Of a DNA stretch of 57,910 nucleotides, positions 34,424 through 42,201 are shown piece after piece. Numbering within the stretch: position 1 is the first letter of the stretch; each line of letters starts with the position of its first letter. The stretch comes from Lactobacillus sp. Its GTDB lineage: Bacteria > Bacillota > Bacilli > Lactobacillales > Lactobacillaceae. The position numbers and the translations under genes were made by a program. The stretch is from the NCBI GenBank assembly GCA_022651245.1, contig JALCQM010000016.1:1-57910 (forward strand), read 5' to 3'. The notes below the pieces were generated by a model, which did not search any database, was not told the origin of the DNA, and worked only from the letters and a program-made list of their open reading frames with translations.

Positions 34424-36391
34424 ATGAAGCTAGATAAAAAGAAAGAGTTCCAAGGGTTGATTATTCGGCGATTATTAACTGTTTCGAATACATCGCTCGC
34501 TAAACTAGCGACGTCCGTTGGCCTCTCTGAAAAGACAACGCGGACGTACACAAATGAATTAAATGATGCGTTAAAAGCGCAACGTTTGGGCGAAATTCAG
34601 AAGAAACGTGGTGTCGGGGTCTGCTTAGTGGCAGATACTGGTCAGCGTAAAGAGTTAGCGACGATCTATGCGCTAGCAGGGGAGCAATTATCGCCAGATC
34701 AGTTTGAAGTCCGCGAACTTACGCGGCGGTTGCTGTTACTTGATGACAATCACTATGTGACGAAGACGAAATTAGCCGAAGCGGTGTATGAAAGCGTACC
34801 AACGTTGTCTCGCTCATTGGACAAACTCAAAGTTTGGTTTGAGCGCTTTGATCTGAGCATTCAGGCGCAGCCTAGTAAGGGCATCACTTTGGTTGGTAAT
34901 GAATTTTCTCGCCGTCAAGCAATCAAGTCGTTCATTGTTTCGCAGGGAACTGATAGTTTTAGTCACTTGATGACGGTTTTTGCGCCAAATATCAACGTGA
35001 CACAGGTCTCTGCGACCATCAAAGATGCAGAGCATAAGTGGCGCATTCAGTTCACTGATCATTCTTTTAATGTCATTTGCGTCATGGTTAGTTTGTGCTT
35101 GGCGCGGGCGCGGCGGCCAATTATCGATATGGATCAGATTTTAAATAGAACTGAATTTTATAATGAATACAATTTTTCTGACACCATTTTCCAGTTATTA
35201 AGGGCGCAAGGCATCGATCATCGTGATAACAATGATGTTAGGCTGATTGCCTTGGAGATCATTACGGCCAACAAGATCAAGTGGAACCACTCGCCCAATG
35301 TCAATTCGGCGGGAATTTTGCAACAAACGGCATTTGATGAAGCCCTTAAGACTTTCGTGTCCAAGTTGATCCAGTCGATATCAGAAATCTTGGGAACGGA
35401 TCTGACTGTAGATAGTCAACTGTACGAAGGCTTAGTCCAGCATTTGCGATCGGCGATTTTTCGCATGAAGTATGGCCAGAGTACGCGTAATCTTAGTGAT
35501 TCCGAAATTAAAAACAAGTATAAAGAAGTCTATTTAAGCGTCCTAGCGACGAGTCCATTATTTGAAAAATACTATAGTGTGCAAATCACAGAGACGGAGC
35601 TTAATTATATTGTCTTGTATATTGAAGCGGCCCTGTTGCGCAAACAGCAGCAAGTCGAAGTGGTGCTTGTAACGGACCTAGGGCGGGCACAGCGACTTTT
35701 GGCCGTGGAGATGATCAAGCATTATGTTCCTCAAATTAGTGCTGTGAATATCTTCTCACAAAAAACGTACCTCGAAGCACCGGAGAGGGAGACCAAGAGT
35801 TTCGTTTTGACCACTGAGCGACTACCAGAAAATGAAGCTGCCATTACGATTCATAATCTGCCGGATAGTCAGGATCTAGATAGAATTAAAAATAAGATCA
35901 ATGAGATCAAGTTGCCGGACCAACATGATCGCATCTTTTCTAAAGATAGTCAGTCGTTTTTCGATGTGAATTTGATCGATGTGCGTGTTCCGGTCGACAG
36001 TAAAAAAGCATTATTGAAACGAATGGCCGATAAAATGGTGCTTTCTGGTAAGGTAAAGCCGCAATTTTTCGATTCGGTTTGGTCTAGAGAAAAGGCAACG
36101 ACAACGAGTATTGGCAATCAGGTTGCGCTGCCCCATGGTGATATGGATCTCGTGAATGAACCGTGCGTGTTTATTGCCACGCTAGCAAAGCCGGTTATCT
36201 GGTTTGATGGCGAAGCTGAGCGAGTACAAACGGTGATTGTCTTGGCCACCAAAATGAACAATCGCTTTGAAGTGAATCGAACGAAACATTTTTTTCAAGA
36301 CCTGATTGCTTTTACTGAAGATTCTCGACGTCAGGAACAGTTGCTTCAAATGACCGACAAGAGTCAAGTGTACAATTTCTTATTTAGTTGA
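34424..36391 (+). CDS. PRD-containing transcriptional regulator with EIIA domain
   Basis: A 655-residue BglG/LicR-type activator. Two helix-turn-helices (about 10-55, LAKLATSVGLSEKTTRTYTN; and about 95-145), two PRDs (about 190-400), an EIIB-like domain and a C-terminal EIIA-2 domain with phospho-His571 in VALPHGD. The EIIB-like domain reads VVLVTDLGRAQ where C-P-x-G-x-G-x-S is expected, so its phosphocysteine is lost. It is encoded in the middle of the PTS operon it probably controls, through phosphorylation by HPr and the operon's own PTS proteins. Confidence 0.9.
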   Translation: MKLDKKKEFQGLIIRRLLTVSNTSLAKLATSVGLSEKTTRTYTNELNDALKAQRLGEIQKKRGVGVCLVADTGQRKELATIYALAGEQLSPDQFEVRELTRRLLLLDDNHYVTKTKLAEAVYESVPTLSRSLDKLKVWFERFDLSIQAQPSKGITLVGNEFSRRQAIKSFIVSQGTDSFSHLMTVFAPNINVTQVSATIKDAEHKWRIQFTDHSFNVICVMVSLCLARARRPIIDMDQILNRTEFYNEYNFSDTIFQLLRAQGIDHRDNNDVRLIALEIITANKIKWNHSPNVNSAGILQQTAFDEALKTFVSKLIQSISEILGTDLTVDSQLYEGLVQHLRSAIFRMKYGQSTRNLSDSEIKNKYKEVYLSVLATSPLFEKYYSVQITETELNYIVLYIEAALLRKQQQVEVVLVTDLGRAQRLLAVEMIKHYVPQISAVNIFSQKTYLEAPERETKSFVLTTERLPENEAAITIHNLPDSQDLDRIKNKINEIKLPDQHDRIFSKDSQSFFDVNLIDVRVPVDSKKALLKRMADKMVLSGKVKPQFFDSVWSREKATTTSIGNQVALPHGDMDLVNEPCVFIATLAKPVIWFDGEAERVQTVIVLATKMNNRFEVNRTKHFFQDLIAFTEDSRRQEQLLQMTDKSQVYNFLFS

Positions 36392-36407
36392 AGAAGGTGA
36401 TGTGACT

Positions 36408-36869
36408 ATGGAGGCAACGGTTGAGGCGTTGTTTGATCCACAAATTATAGATTTGGATATTGATGAGGAAACCAAAGATGGCGTCATTTCGCATTTGGCG
36501 ACGTTATTGGCGCAAGCTGGGTATGTGACCGATACGACAGCATATATCCAAGATATCTACTTTCGGGAAAGTGAAGGCATTACAGGCATGGGAGATAACG
36601 TTGCGATCCCACACGGCAAATCAGCTGCCGTCGTTAAACCGGGGTTAGCAATTGGGCATACACGCCATATGATCCCATGGGAATCTTATGATGATGAGCC
36701 GGTCAACGTCATCTTTCTATTTGCGGTTGCTGATGAGCCGACAGGTAGCCAAACACATCTCAGATTGCTGGCCGATGTCGCGGGACGATTAGGAAACGAG
36801 GATATTTTAGCGGCAGTCAAGGCGGCTAAAACCCCCGATGAGCTAAAGCAAGCATTGTTTCAGAAGTGA
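36408..36869 (+). CDS. PTS EIIA component, fructose family
   Basis: A 153-residue EIIA-Fru protein. The phosphohistidine lies in DNVAIPHGKS (about 64-73) and the VIFLFAVADEPTGSQTHL block follows at about 104-121. The ATG at 36408 is used because AAGGTGA is well spaced for it; a GTG 6 bases earlier is also possible. It supplies phosphate to the EIIB at 32043. Confidence 0.92.
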   Translation: MEATVEALFDPQIIDLDIDEETKDGVISHLATLLAQAGYVTDTTAYIQDIYFRESEGITGMGDNVAIPHGKSAAVVKPGLAIGHTRHMIPWESYDDEPVNVIFLFAVADEPTGSQTHLRLLADVAGRLGNEDILAAVKAAKTPDELKQALFQK

Positions 36870-36899
36870 GTTTAGAATTCCTTGAAGGAGATCGAGCAT

Positions 36900-37571
36900 A
36901 TGAAAATCGCATTATTAAATGAATTTAGTCAAGCCCCTAAGAATGATTTGATTTTTAAGACGTTAAAGGACACTGTAACGCCGTTGGGCCATACCGTGTT
37001 TAATGCCGCAATGAGCAAACCGCTACAGGATAATGATGTGCCAGAGGCGTATACCAAGGATAATCCACGATTAACGTACTTACATTTAGGGATTCAAGCA
37101 GCTTTATTGCTCAATGCTAAGGCGGTTGATTTTATTATTGCAGGGTGTGGCACCGGTCAAGGCGCCTTGATGTCGCTAAATGCTTATCCGGGCGTTGTTT
37201 GTGGCTATTGTATCGAACCTGCGGATGCCTACTTGTACTTACAGATCAATAACGGCAATGCCTTGTCGATTCCCTTTGCCAAGGGCTTTGGCTGGGGAGC
37301 AGAAGTTAATTTACACAATATCTTCCAAAGTGCCTTTTCTTCGCCAAGTGGCTTAGGCTATCCGAAGGAGCGCAAAGAGTCGCAAAATAAAAATGCTGAA
37401 CTGTTGTTGGATGTTAAAGGGCGAATTGCTAAGCCGTTACTAACCGCATTAGCCGATTTGGATCCCGCAATGGTTAAGGAAGCAATGACGCCAAACTTCT
37501 TGAACTGTTTCTACGCTGGTTACCAAGATGAGGCAATCAAACAATACGTCGATCAGGTGGTGGCATCATAG
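36900..37571 (+). CDS. RpiB/LacA/LacB family sugar-phosphate isomerase
   Basis: A 223-residue protein that is longer than typical RpiB (about 150). The active-site loop AGCGTGQGA includes Cys83, as in RpiB and LacAB, and GYCIEP (about 104-109) follows. A C-terminal extension of about 70 residues is characteristic of a catabolic subgroup whose substrate is unclear. The ATG at 36900 is supported by AAGGAG. With the PTS and the class II aldolase it probably converts an imported sugar phosphate between aldose and ketose forms. No sugar-phosphate kinase is encoded in the operon. Confidence 0.85.
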   Translation: MKIALLNEFSQAPKNDLIFKTLKDTVTPLGHTVFNAAMSKPLQDNDVPEAYTKDNPRLTYLHLGIQAALLLNAKAVDFIIAGCGTGQGALMSLNAYPGVVCGYCIEPADAYLYLQINNGNALSIPFAKGFGWGAEVNLHNIFQSAFSSPSGLGYPKERKESQNKNAELLLDVKGRIAKPLLTALADLDPAMVKEAMTPNFLNCFYAGYQDEAIKQYVDQVVAS

Positions 37572-37672
37572 TTCGACGTGCGAGAAGGTAGGGTAAAGGA
37601 CAACTTTGTGTCTGGCGGGTACCGACTTTAATTGCTGGCCAGACAGATAGCAGTTGAAGACTAGTTAAATAC

Positions 37673-37722
37673 AGGCGCCAGTCTATCGCGATTGATTCTT
37701 GATTCGCGGTAAACTGGCGCCT
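37673..37722. terminator. Hairpin between the PTS operon and the alkD pseudogene
   Basis: Perfect 10-bp arms AGGCGCCAGT and ACTGGCGCCT with an inner CGCG pair. It separates two convergent transcripts and is only followed by weak T-rich sequence. A smaller hairpin GTCTGGC...GCCAGAC lies at 37610-37644. Confidence 0.7.
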
Positions 37723-37728
37723 ATTTGC

Positions 37729-38357
37729 TTACAAATACTTACCACCTTCGCGCACGGCCAACTTCGTCATTTGTGGCCTTGCCGCGATAAAGCGGTGCAC
37801 CCAGGCGGCATCGGTCTTGCTGTACTGGCACAAGGCCCAGCCGATCGCTTTTTGAATGAAAAACTCGGGCGTGGTGAGGTCGGCATCGATCGCCTGCGTC
37901 AACAAAGCGCGGTCGGTGTCGGCTTTAGCTTGCAGTTGGAGCGTGATGGCAAAAATCCGGTTGGCCGTCAAACCACGCCCACACGGTGCTGTGATCGGTG
38001 GGGTGTTGGGTCCAGTAGTCCCAAAACAAGGGACGCCAGGAGTCAACGGTGTCCCACCAAGGCTTTTGCGTGACCAGGTCGGCAAAAAGGCGCAACGTCG
38101 GTAAATCATAGTCGCGGACATGGTACCGGGCTAAGGCGATGGCGACGTATTGGTACTCGCGTTCGTCGCGAGCGTAAAGCGCCTGCACCAGGTTGAGCGT
38201 CGTCGCCAACGGCCAGTCACGGCTGGCTTGTAAAAGGGGCTTGGCTTGCGCCTTGCGCTGCGGCGTTTTGAGCCCGAGAAACGGGAACTGATCGCGCATG
38301 TAGGCGGCCATGGCCGGTGCAAGGGTGGGGTCACCGTGAAGCGTAAAATTTTTCCAT
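37729..38357 (-). pseudogene. AlkD-like DNA alkylation repair gene, broken by two frameshifts
   Basis: An AlkD-type HEAT-repeat DNA glycosylase of about 208 residues can be rebuilt by two frame changes. (1) At about 38347-38353, one base in the A5T4 run separates the start MEKF from the rest (TLHGDPTLAPAMAAYMRDQF...). (2) At about 37955-37965, the N-terminal frame, which contains WWDTVDSW, must shift by one into the frame IFAITLQLQAKADTD...EFFIQKAIGWALCQYSKTD...REGGKYL. The conserved W-x-R-R segment expected at the second junction is not complete, which argues for a true lesion there. The ribosome site AAGGAG is present. It follows the fructosamine kinase-like gene directly. Confidence 0.8.
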
Positions 38358-38367
38358 CATGGTCTCC

Positions 38368-39222
38368 TTAGCTTAAAATCGCGTCTAGTTCCGCCTGTAC
38401 GCTCCGAGCGTAGCCGCTGCCGAATTTGTCCAAGTGAACCATCAAGTAATATAGCCGGTAGAAGTGTTCGCGCTGACGAAATCCCGCAACAAGGGGATGA
38501 GCGGCTTGATACGCTTGGTAAAAGGCGGCAGTGAACCCGCCGAATACCGTGGTGATCGCTAAGTCGAATTCGGCGTCGCCGTACCACGCCGCCGGGTCGA
38601 TCAAGGACGGCCCCGCTGCGGTGAACATGTAATTCCCCGACCACAAGTCCCCGTGCAAAAGGACGGGGCGACTGGCATGAGCGGCGAGTGCGCGAGTGAT
38701 GACAGCGCGCGCCTGCAGAAAGTCGGTGCGTTGGTGCGGTGCCCAGCGGTGTTTCGCAACTAAAGCGGCGTCGAGGACGTCGAGGCGCTGGTTGATGAAC
38801 AACTCGGCCCACGAATCGCTCCACGGATTGGCAAAGCTAACGCTGGTGCCAGCGTAGGGCTGGGAGAAGCCGAAGCGGCCGGTGGGGCTGGCGTAGGCGT
38901 GGAGCTTGGCGACTAAAGCACCGAGCTCGCTTTGGTCGCCAGTCGCGACGGGTTCTAGGTAGGACAAAATCAAATAGGCATCGCCGTAACTTTGACCATG
39001 GGCAACCACGCGCGGCGCCCGGATCTTGGCTTCGGCGAAGGCTTGCAGCCCGGCAATTTCCCCTGCATAAAAACTGGCGGGTTGGTGTGTCTGCACCAGC
39101 AAAAAGTAGTCGCCTTGGGTGGTGGTCACGTGGTAAGCGGCGTTGACATCGCCGCCGCCTACTGGGGTGACGGCAACGATTGGTGGTAAAGGTAGGTTAG
39201 CGAGCCATTTTGATGACAGCAT
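38368..39222 (-). CDS. Fructosamine kinase family protein
   Basis: A 284-residue kinase with the aminoglycoside/choline phosphotransferase-like fold. The Brenner-type loop LLHGDLWSGNYM (about 186-197) and the metal-binding IDPAAWYGDAEFDLA (about 205-219) are the marks of the fructosamine-3-kinase family. The likely reaction is phosphorylation of protein- or amino-acid-bound ketosamines, which lets glycation adducts fall apart. The start at 39222 is preceded by GGAGGTG; upstream in-frame codons lack a ribosome site. It is followed at once by the alkD pseudogene, so both formed a two-gene damage-repair operon. Confidence 0.9.
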   Translation of the reverse strand: MLSSKWLANLPLPPIVAVTPVGGGDVNAAYHVTTTQGDYFLLVQTHQPASFYAGEIAGLQAFAEAKIRAPRVVAHGQSYGDAYLILSYLEPVATGDQSELGALVAKLHAYASPTGRFGFSQPYAGTSVSFANPWSDSWAELFINQRLDVLDAALVAKHRWAPHQRTDFLQARAVITRALAAHASRPVLLHGDLWSGNYMFTAAGPSLIDPAAWYGDAEFDLAITTVFGGFTAAFYQAYQAAHPLVAGFRQREHFYRLYYLMVHLDKFGSGYARSVQAELDAILS

Positions 39223-39306
39223 ACGAGCACCTCCGACATGTGTTTGAGACAAGAATAGCGATTTTGGGGGTGAGATGCAAAGTGGTGACGTGTGAAGCAG
39301 GCGTAA

Positions 39307-39323
39307 TGTTTCACGTGGAAACA
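39307..39323. other. parS-like 17-mer, second copy
   Basis: Exactly the same 17 bases as at 1147-1163, again in intergenic sequence. See there for the relation to the parS consensus. Confidence 0.45.
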
Positions 39324-39341
39324 ATGTCTTTCACTGGTACT

Positions 39342-39376
39342 CAAAAAAGCGACCGCCTTGTTTCAAGCAGTCGCTG
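39342..39376 (-). terminator. Terminator of the 305-aa hypothetical gene
   Basis: The minus-strand hairpin AGCGACTGC...GCGGTCGCT is followed by six T residues, 12 bases after the stop codon of the gene at 39388. Confidence 0.8.
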
Positions 39377-39387
39377 AGTGGTGGACA

Positions 39388-40305
39388 CTAAAGTACTTGC
39401 CGCCGCGCTTGGGGCAAGGTGTTACCGTATAACCGTTCGATGTGCAGCATTTGCGTTTGCTGTCGCGGTAAATTGGCGATGGTATAAGCCACAAGGTGGG
39501 CGGCTTGCAAACCGAGGCTACGTTGGCGCTCAATATAGGCGAAGAGGGGGTGTGGCTGGTGGTTGCGGTCAGCTTGGGCGATGAGTAACTGGCGGGCGTG
39601 GCGATGGCGTGGCGGCGTGCGCAATGCAGCCGGGACATCGACGTAAATGTTCACGCGACCCAGTTGGGTTTGCAAGCGGTGTGTGATGGTCGCCAAATAC
39701 GGCCACCAGCCTAGCTGGTATTTGCCGGCATCTTTGAAGAATATGGCGGGTGCGGGTGGGTCTTGGCTGTAAACCAAGGAGCGTGTGAGCGGGGTCAGCA
39801 CCGTTTTAGGCAGTGTATCCGGCAACACCATACCGTGTTCTCGCCAATGTCGCGCATATAAGCGAGCGTTAAGGCGATTCAAGGTACGGTTGCCTGGCTG
39901 AATCGTGAGCGCCACCACAACTAAGTCGCCACCTGGGGTCGGGGCCGCACTGACGTAGATGATAGGGATGTCGGCAGGCACGACTAACGGGGCGTCGACA
40001 CGGCCAGTTGGCCAGTGATCCAGCGTGAACGGTGGGGTGTGCGGGCCATGGTGGTGCCGCGCACGTTGGTTAGCTTGTTGCCTCTTGAGGCGTTCCAAGC
40101 CAGCGACCACGGCGTCGTCAGCCATAGCTTTCATACGGCCCACTTTGCGCTGAATTTCGGTACTGGGCTTGAGGTGCGCTTGCAAGCGGGCGTAGTTTTG
40201 CCGGGAGACATGTAAGAAGCGCGCCTTGAGTGCGTCGTCATATGCGAGTCGCATATATTCACGTAACAGCATCATCAACAGCTCCAATCTCTTAATTCGT
40301 AACAT
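39388..40305 (-). CDS. Hypothetical basic protein behind a long structured leader, 305 aa
   Basis: I do not recognise this family with confidence. The protein is basic, with a helical N-terminus (about 1-85, rich in Leu/Arg/Lys), a His/Pro-rich linker (about 80-95) and an alpha/beta C-terminal half containing VNIYVDVPAAL and, near the end, GLQAAHLVAYTIAN, which faintly recalls the L-Q-x-A-D-L-x-A-Y block of DUF3800-like proteins. The ATG at 40305 is used because GAAGG lies just before it. Upstream, a terminator ends 17 bases before the start and an approximately 600-nt untranslated RNA precedes it, so expression may need read-through or antitermination. Confidence 0.65.
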   Translation of the reverse strand: MLRIKRLELLMMLLREYMRLAYDDALKARFLHVSRQNYARLQAHLKPSTEIQRKVGRMKAMADDAVVAGLERLKRQQANQRARHHHGPHTPPFTLDHWPTGRVDAPLVVPADIPIIYVSAAPTPGGDLVVVALTIQPGNRTLNRLNARLYARHWREHGMVLPDTLPKTVLTPLTRSLVYSQDPPAPAIFFKDAGKYQLGWWPYLATITHRLQTQLGRVNIYVDVPAALRTPPRHRHARQLLIAQADRNHQPHPLFAYIERQRSLGLQAAHLVAYTIANLPRQQTQMLHIERLYGNTLPQARRQVL

Positions 40306-40321
40306 GCGCCTTCGAGAATAT

Positions 40322-40369
40322 AAAAAGAATGCCGTGACACTGACGAAAGAATCGTGGTGTGACGGCATT
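40322..40369 (-). terminator. Terminator at the end of the structured RNA
   Basis: 13-bp arms with one mismatch (40328-40340 and 40357-40369; AATGCCGT...ACGGCATT), followed on the minus strand by CTTTTTATA. On the plus strand TTTTTAA also follows, so it can work both ways. Confidence 0.8.
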
Positions 40370-40938
40370 TTTAATGGCGGATTAAGGGTAGCAAACCGCG
40401 CTTAACTAAGGTGACCCCATCCCGAAAAATTGGGGGCCGAAGTCTATGTCCATTCACGCGGGTGAACGCCCCGCCTGCTAATCTTACAGTCGTTAGCAGT
40501 GCAGGTGATCGGTGGTCGTAAAGCGGTCGGGCCAGGTTCTTACCTCTGGCGTGCGGCGTCACCGTCAATGCGGAAAGCAGGGATTCTTATCGCCATCGAC
40601 GCTGAGGGCCTTCTCGCTGCCGGATTAAGGGCTAAGCGAACATCGGCGGTATGGCGTACTGGGCGCAATTGAAGCGTGCTATGGCACTGGGGTGAATCTA
40701 TGAGGACACGGTAGACAATGGAGTGGCAGCATTTCGGTGCGCCACTTCTACGGAGCCCGCGTGAGTCGAGAAGGCACATGTCCTAATCCTCGATCCCGAC
40801 GGGTACAACCCAGGAAATCCTGGGCGACTCAGCTAGTGTTTAGGCCCCCCCATGACTAACGTTGACACCAGCACCATGAGCAAACTCATGGCCCGACCTG
40901 AGTGCGGCGGTCGTCCAACTCGCCAACTTGTGATCGGT
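40322..40938 (-). ncRNA. Candidate large structured RNA or attenuator leader, about 600 nt
   Basis: About 570 bp of GC-rich sequence without a credible reading frame lies between a TATAAT box (40950-40945, minus strand) and the terminator at 40322-40369. Read on the minus strand it contains many short perfect hairpins: CCATGAG/CTCATGG, GCCCAGGA/TCCTGGGT, GTGGC-GCA/TGC-GCCAC, GCCAG/CTGGC, TGCTAA/TTAGCA, TTCAC/GTGAA and CCCCA/TGGGG. It lacks the motifs of RNase P RNA, tmRNA, SRP RNA, 6S RNA or T-box leaders that I know. It may be a free RNA or the control leader of the 305-aa gene. Confidence 0.55.
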
Positions 40939-40944
40939 AATTGT

Positions 40945-40972
40945 ATTATACCCCGATTTCTTGAAAGCGAAA
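40945..40972 (-). promoter_or_regulatory. Promoter of the structured RNA
   Basis: A perfect TATAAT on the minus strand (40950-40945) lies 16 bases from a weak -35-like TTTCGC (40972-40967). Transcription would start near 40938. Confidence 0.55.
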
Positions 40973-41146
40973 CCATTTTGCTCGTGAAAAATTTACTTCA
41001 ATGAATTGCCCTGAAATAGGCGGCAACTTGCGAAAATGTCAGTGGTTGACGAAGGATGATCGAAGCAATTGTTGGTCGATACGCAAGTTACAATCGTAAT
41101 CCGAACGAACGTTTGCTATACTAGAGGCAAATAGGGAGGTGTGGCC

Positions 41147-41641
41147 ATGCTACAGCAAGCGACATACGCGTCACCATTGGGCCCAATGGTGTTATTAGGA
41201 GACGAAGAGGCGTTGTGGGGCGTGTGGTTTGCCGATCAGCAGTATTTTGGGGCTAACTTTGCGCTCGACCAGGTGCCGGTTGGCGACAACGCGAGTTTGC
41301 AAGCTGCACAGGACTGGTTGACGGCGTATTTTGCTGGTGAGGAGCGGCCGCGGCCGGCCTTGCACTTCAGTGGCACACCGTATCGGCAAGCGGTGCAGCA
41401 GGCCTTGACCCAGATCCCGCGCGGCGCTACCGTCACTTACCAGCAACTGGCGGCTACCGTTGCCGCGACGCTCGGCCACAAAACGGCGGCGCGTGCGATC
41501 GGCGGGGCGGTGGGCCATAATCCGCTGAGCGTGATCGTGCCGTGCCACCGCGTTGTCGGCACCGATGGTAGCCTGACCGGTTACGCCGGTGGCCTGGCAC
41601 GCAAACAGGCACTGCTAGCGCTGGAAGGCGCCCGCGAGTAA
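41147..41641 (+). CDS. ogt: Methylated-DNA-protein-cysteine methyltransferase
   Basis: A 164-residue suicide repair protein that takes methyl groups from O6-methylguanine. The acceptor Cys133 lies in IVPCHRVVG, preceded by the helix-turn-helix PRGATVTYQQLAA and the 'arginine finger' region A-A-R-A-I-G, and followed by LTGYAGGLARKQALL. ATG at 41147 is well spaced to AGGGAGG; a GTG 6 bases earlier is too close. An extended -10 box TGC-TATACT is at 41114-41122. A strong terminator follows, so the gene is monocistronic. Confidence 0.95.
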   Translation: MLQQATYASPLGPMVLLGDEEALWGVWFADQQYFGANFALDQVPVGDNASLQAAQDWLTAYFAGEERPRPALHFSGTPYRQAVQQALTQIPRGATVTYQQLAATVAATLGHKTAARAIGGAVGHNPLSVIVPCHRVVGTDGSLTGYAGGLARKQALLALEGARE

Positions 41642-41644
41642 CGC

Positions 41645-41692
41645 AAAAAAAGCCTTTTGCCACCTTGTTTTGGGTAGCAGAAGGCTTTTTTT
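41645..41692. terminator. Bidirectional terminator after ogt
   Basis: AAAAAAAGCCTT...AAGGCTTTTTTT with a near-perfect stem; strong in both directions. Confidence 0.9.
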
Positions 41693-41707
41693 GCGCGCGG
41701 TTTTCTT

Positions 41708-42201
41708 AGTCGAGCTGCACAAGCCAACGCGATTGCGTGTAAGTCGCCTCGGTCACGCGATGGCGTTGCCATCACGCACCCAAGTCGCCTTACACACATC
41801 GCTAAACCCGGCTTGTTCCGCTCTGTTTCTTAGTCGAGCTGCACAAGCCAACGGGGTGGCGTATAAGTCATCGCGCCACGCTCCGGCTAACGCCGAACCG
41901 CGTCACGCTGCCTTATACACACCCCTAAACCCGGCTTGTTCCGCTCTGTTTTTTAGTCGAGCTGCGTGGCGCATGGGGGCGCGTTCTAACCGGTCTCGGC
42001 GGCGTGCGGCTGGCGCCACCCACCACCAAGCCCTGTTAGCCCGTTCTCCATAAGCGCGCCACTTCGCTCTGTTTTTTAGTCGAGCTGCACAAGCCAACGC
42101 GATTGCGTGTAAGTCGCCTCGGTCACGCGATGGCGTTGCCATCACGCACCCAAGCCGCCTTACACACATCGCTAAACCCGGCTTGTTCCGCTCTGTTTTT
42201 T
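41708..42201 (-). repeat. Four tandem ~123-bp intergenic repeats, locus C
   Basis: Units begin at 41708, 41832, 41955 and 42078 (periods 124, 123, 123, with the array closing at 42202). All share a linker of about 45 bp (on the minus strand GCAGCTCGACTAAAAAACAG and GCGG-AACAAGCCGGG). Units 1 and 4 have a palindromic core TGTAAG...CTTACA and are nearly identical; unit 2 has TATAAG...CTTATA; unit 3 has GCTAAC...GGTTAGAA. The array begins exactly at the stop codon of the M20 peptidase gene and fills the space up to the ogt terminator. Confidence 0.88.

Noticed and set aside
38131-38334. 67-codon minus-strand frame
   Set aside because: Shadow of the alkD pseudogene in another frame; low-complexity Arg/Ser/Pro composition.
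40371-40779. Short minus-strand frames of 65 and 79 codons in the structured RNA region
   Set aside because: They overlap each other, lack ribosome sites and have odd residue composition; hairpins run through them.
40700-40800. RNase P RNA, prompted by GAGGATTAGGACATG on the minus strand
   Set aside because: The strictly conserved GAGGAAAGTCC and the matching 3' ACAGAA-type segment are absent, and the length and structure do not fit.
41693-42201. CRISPR array
   Set aside because: The units are ~123 bp with palindromic cores; there are no 24-40-bp repeats alternating with unique spacers and no cas genes.
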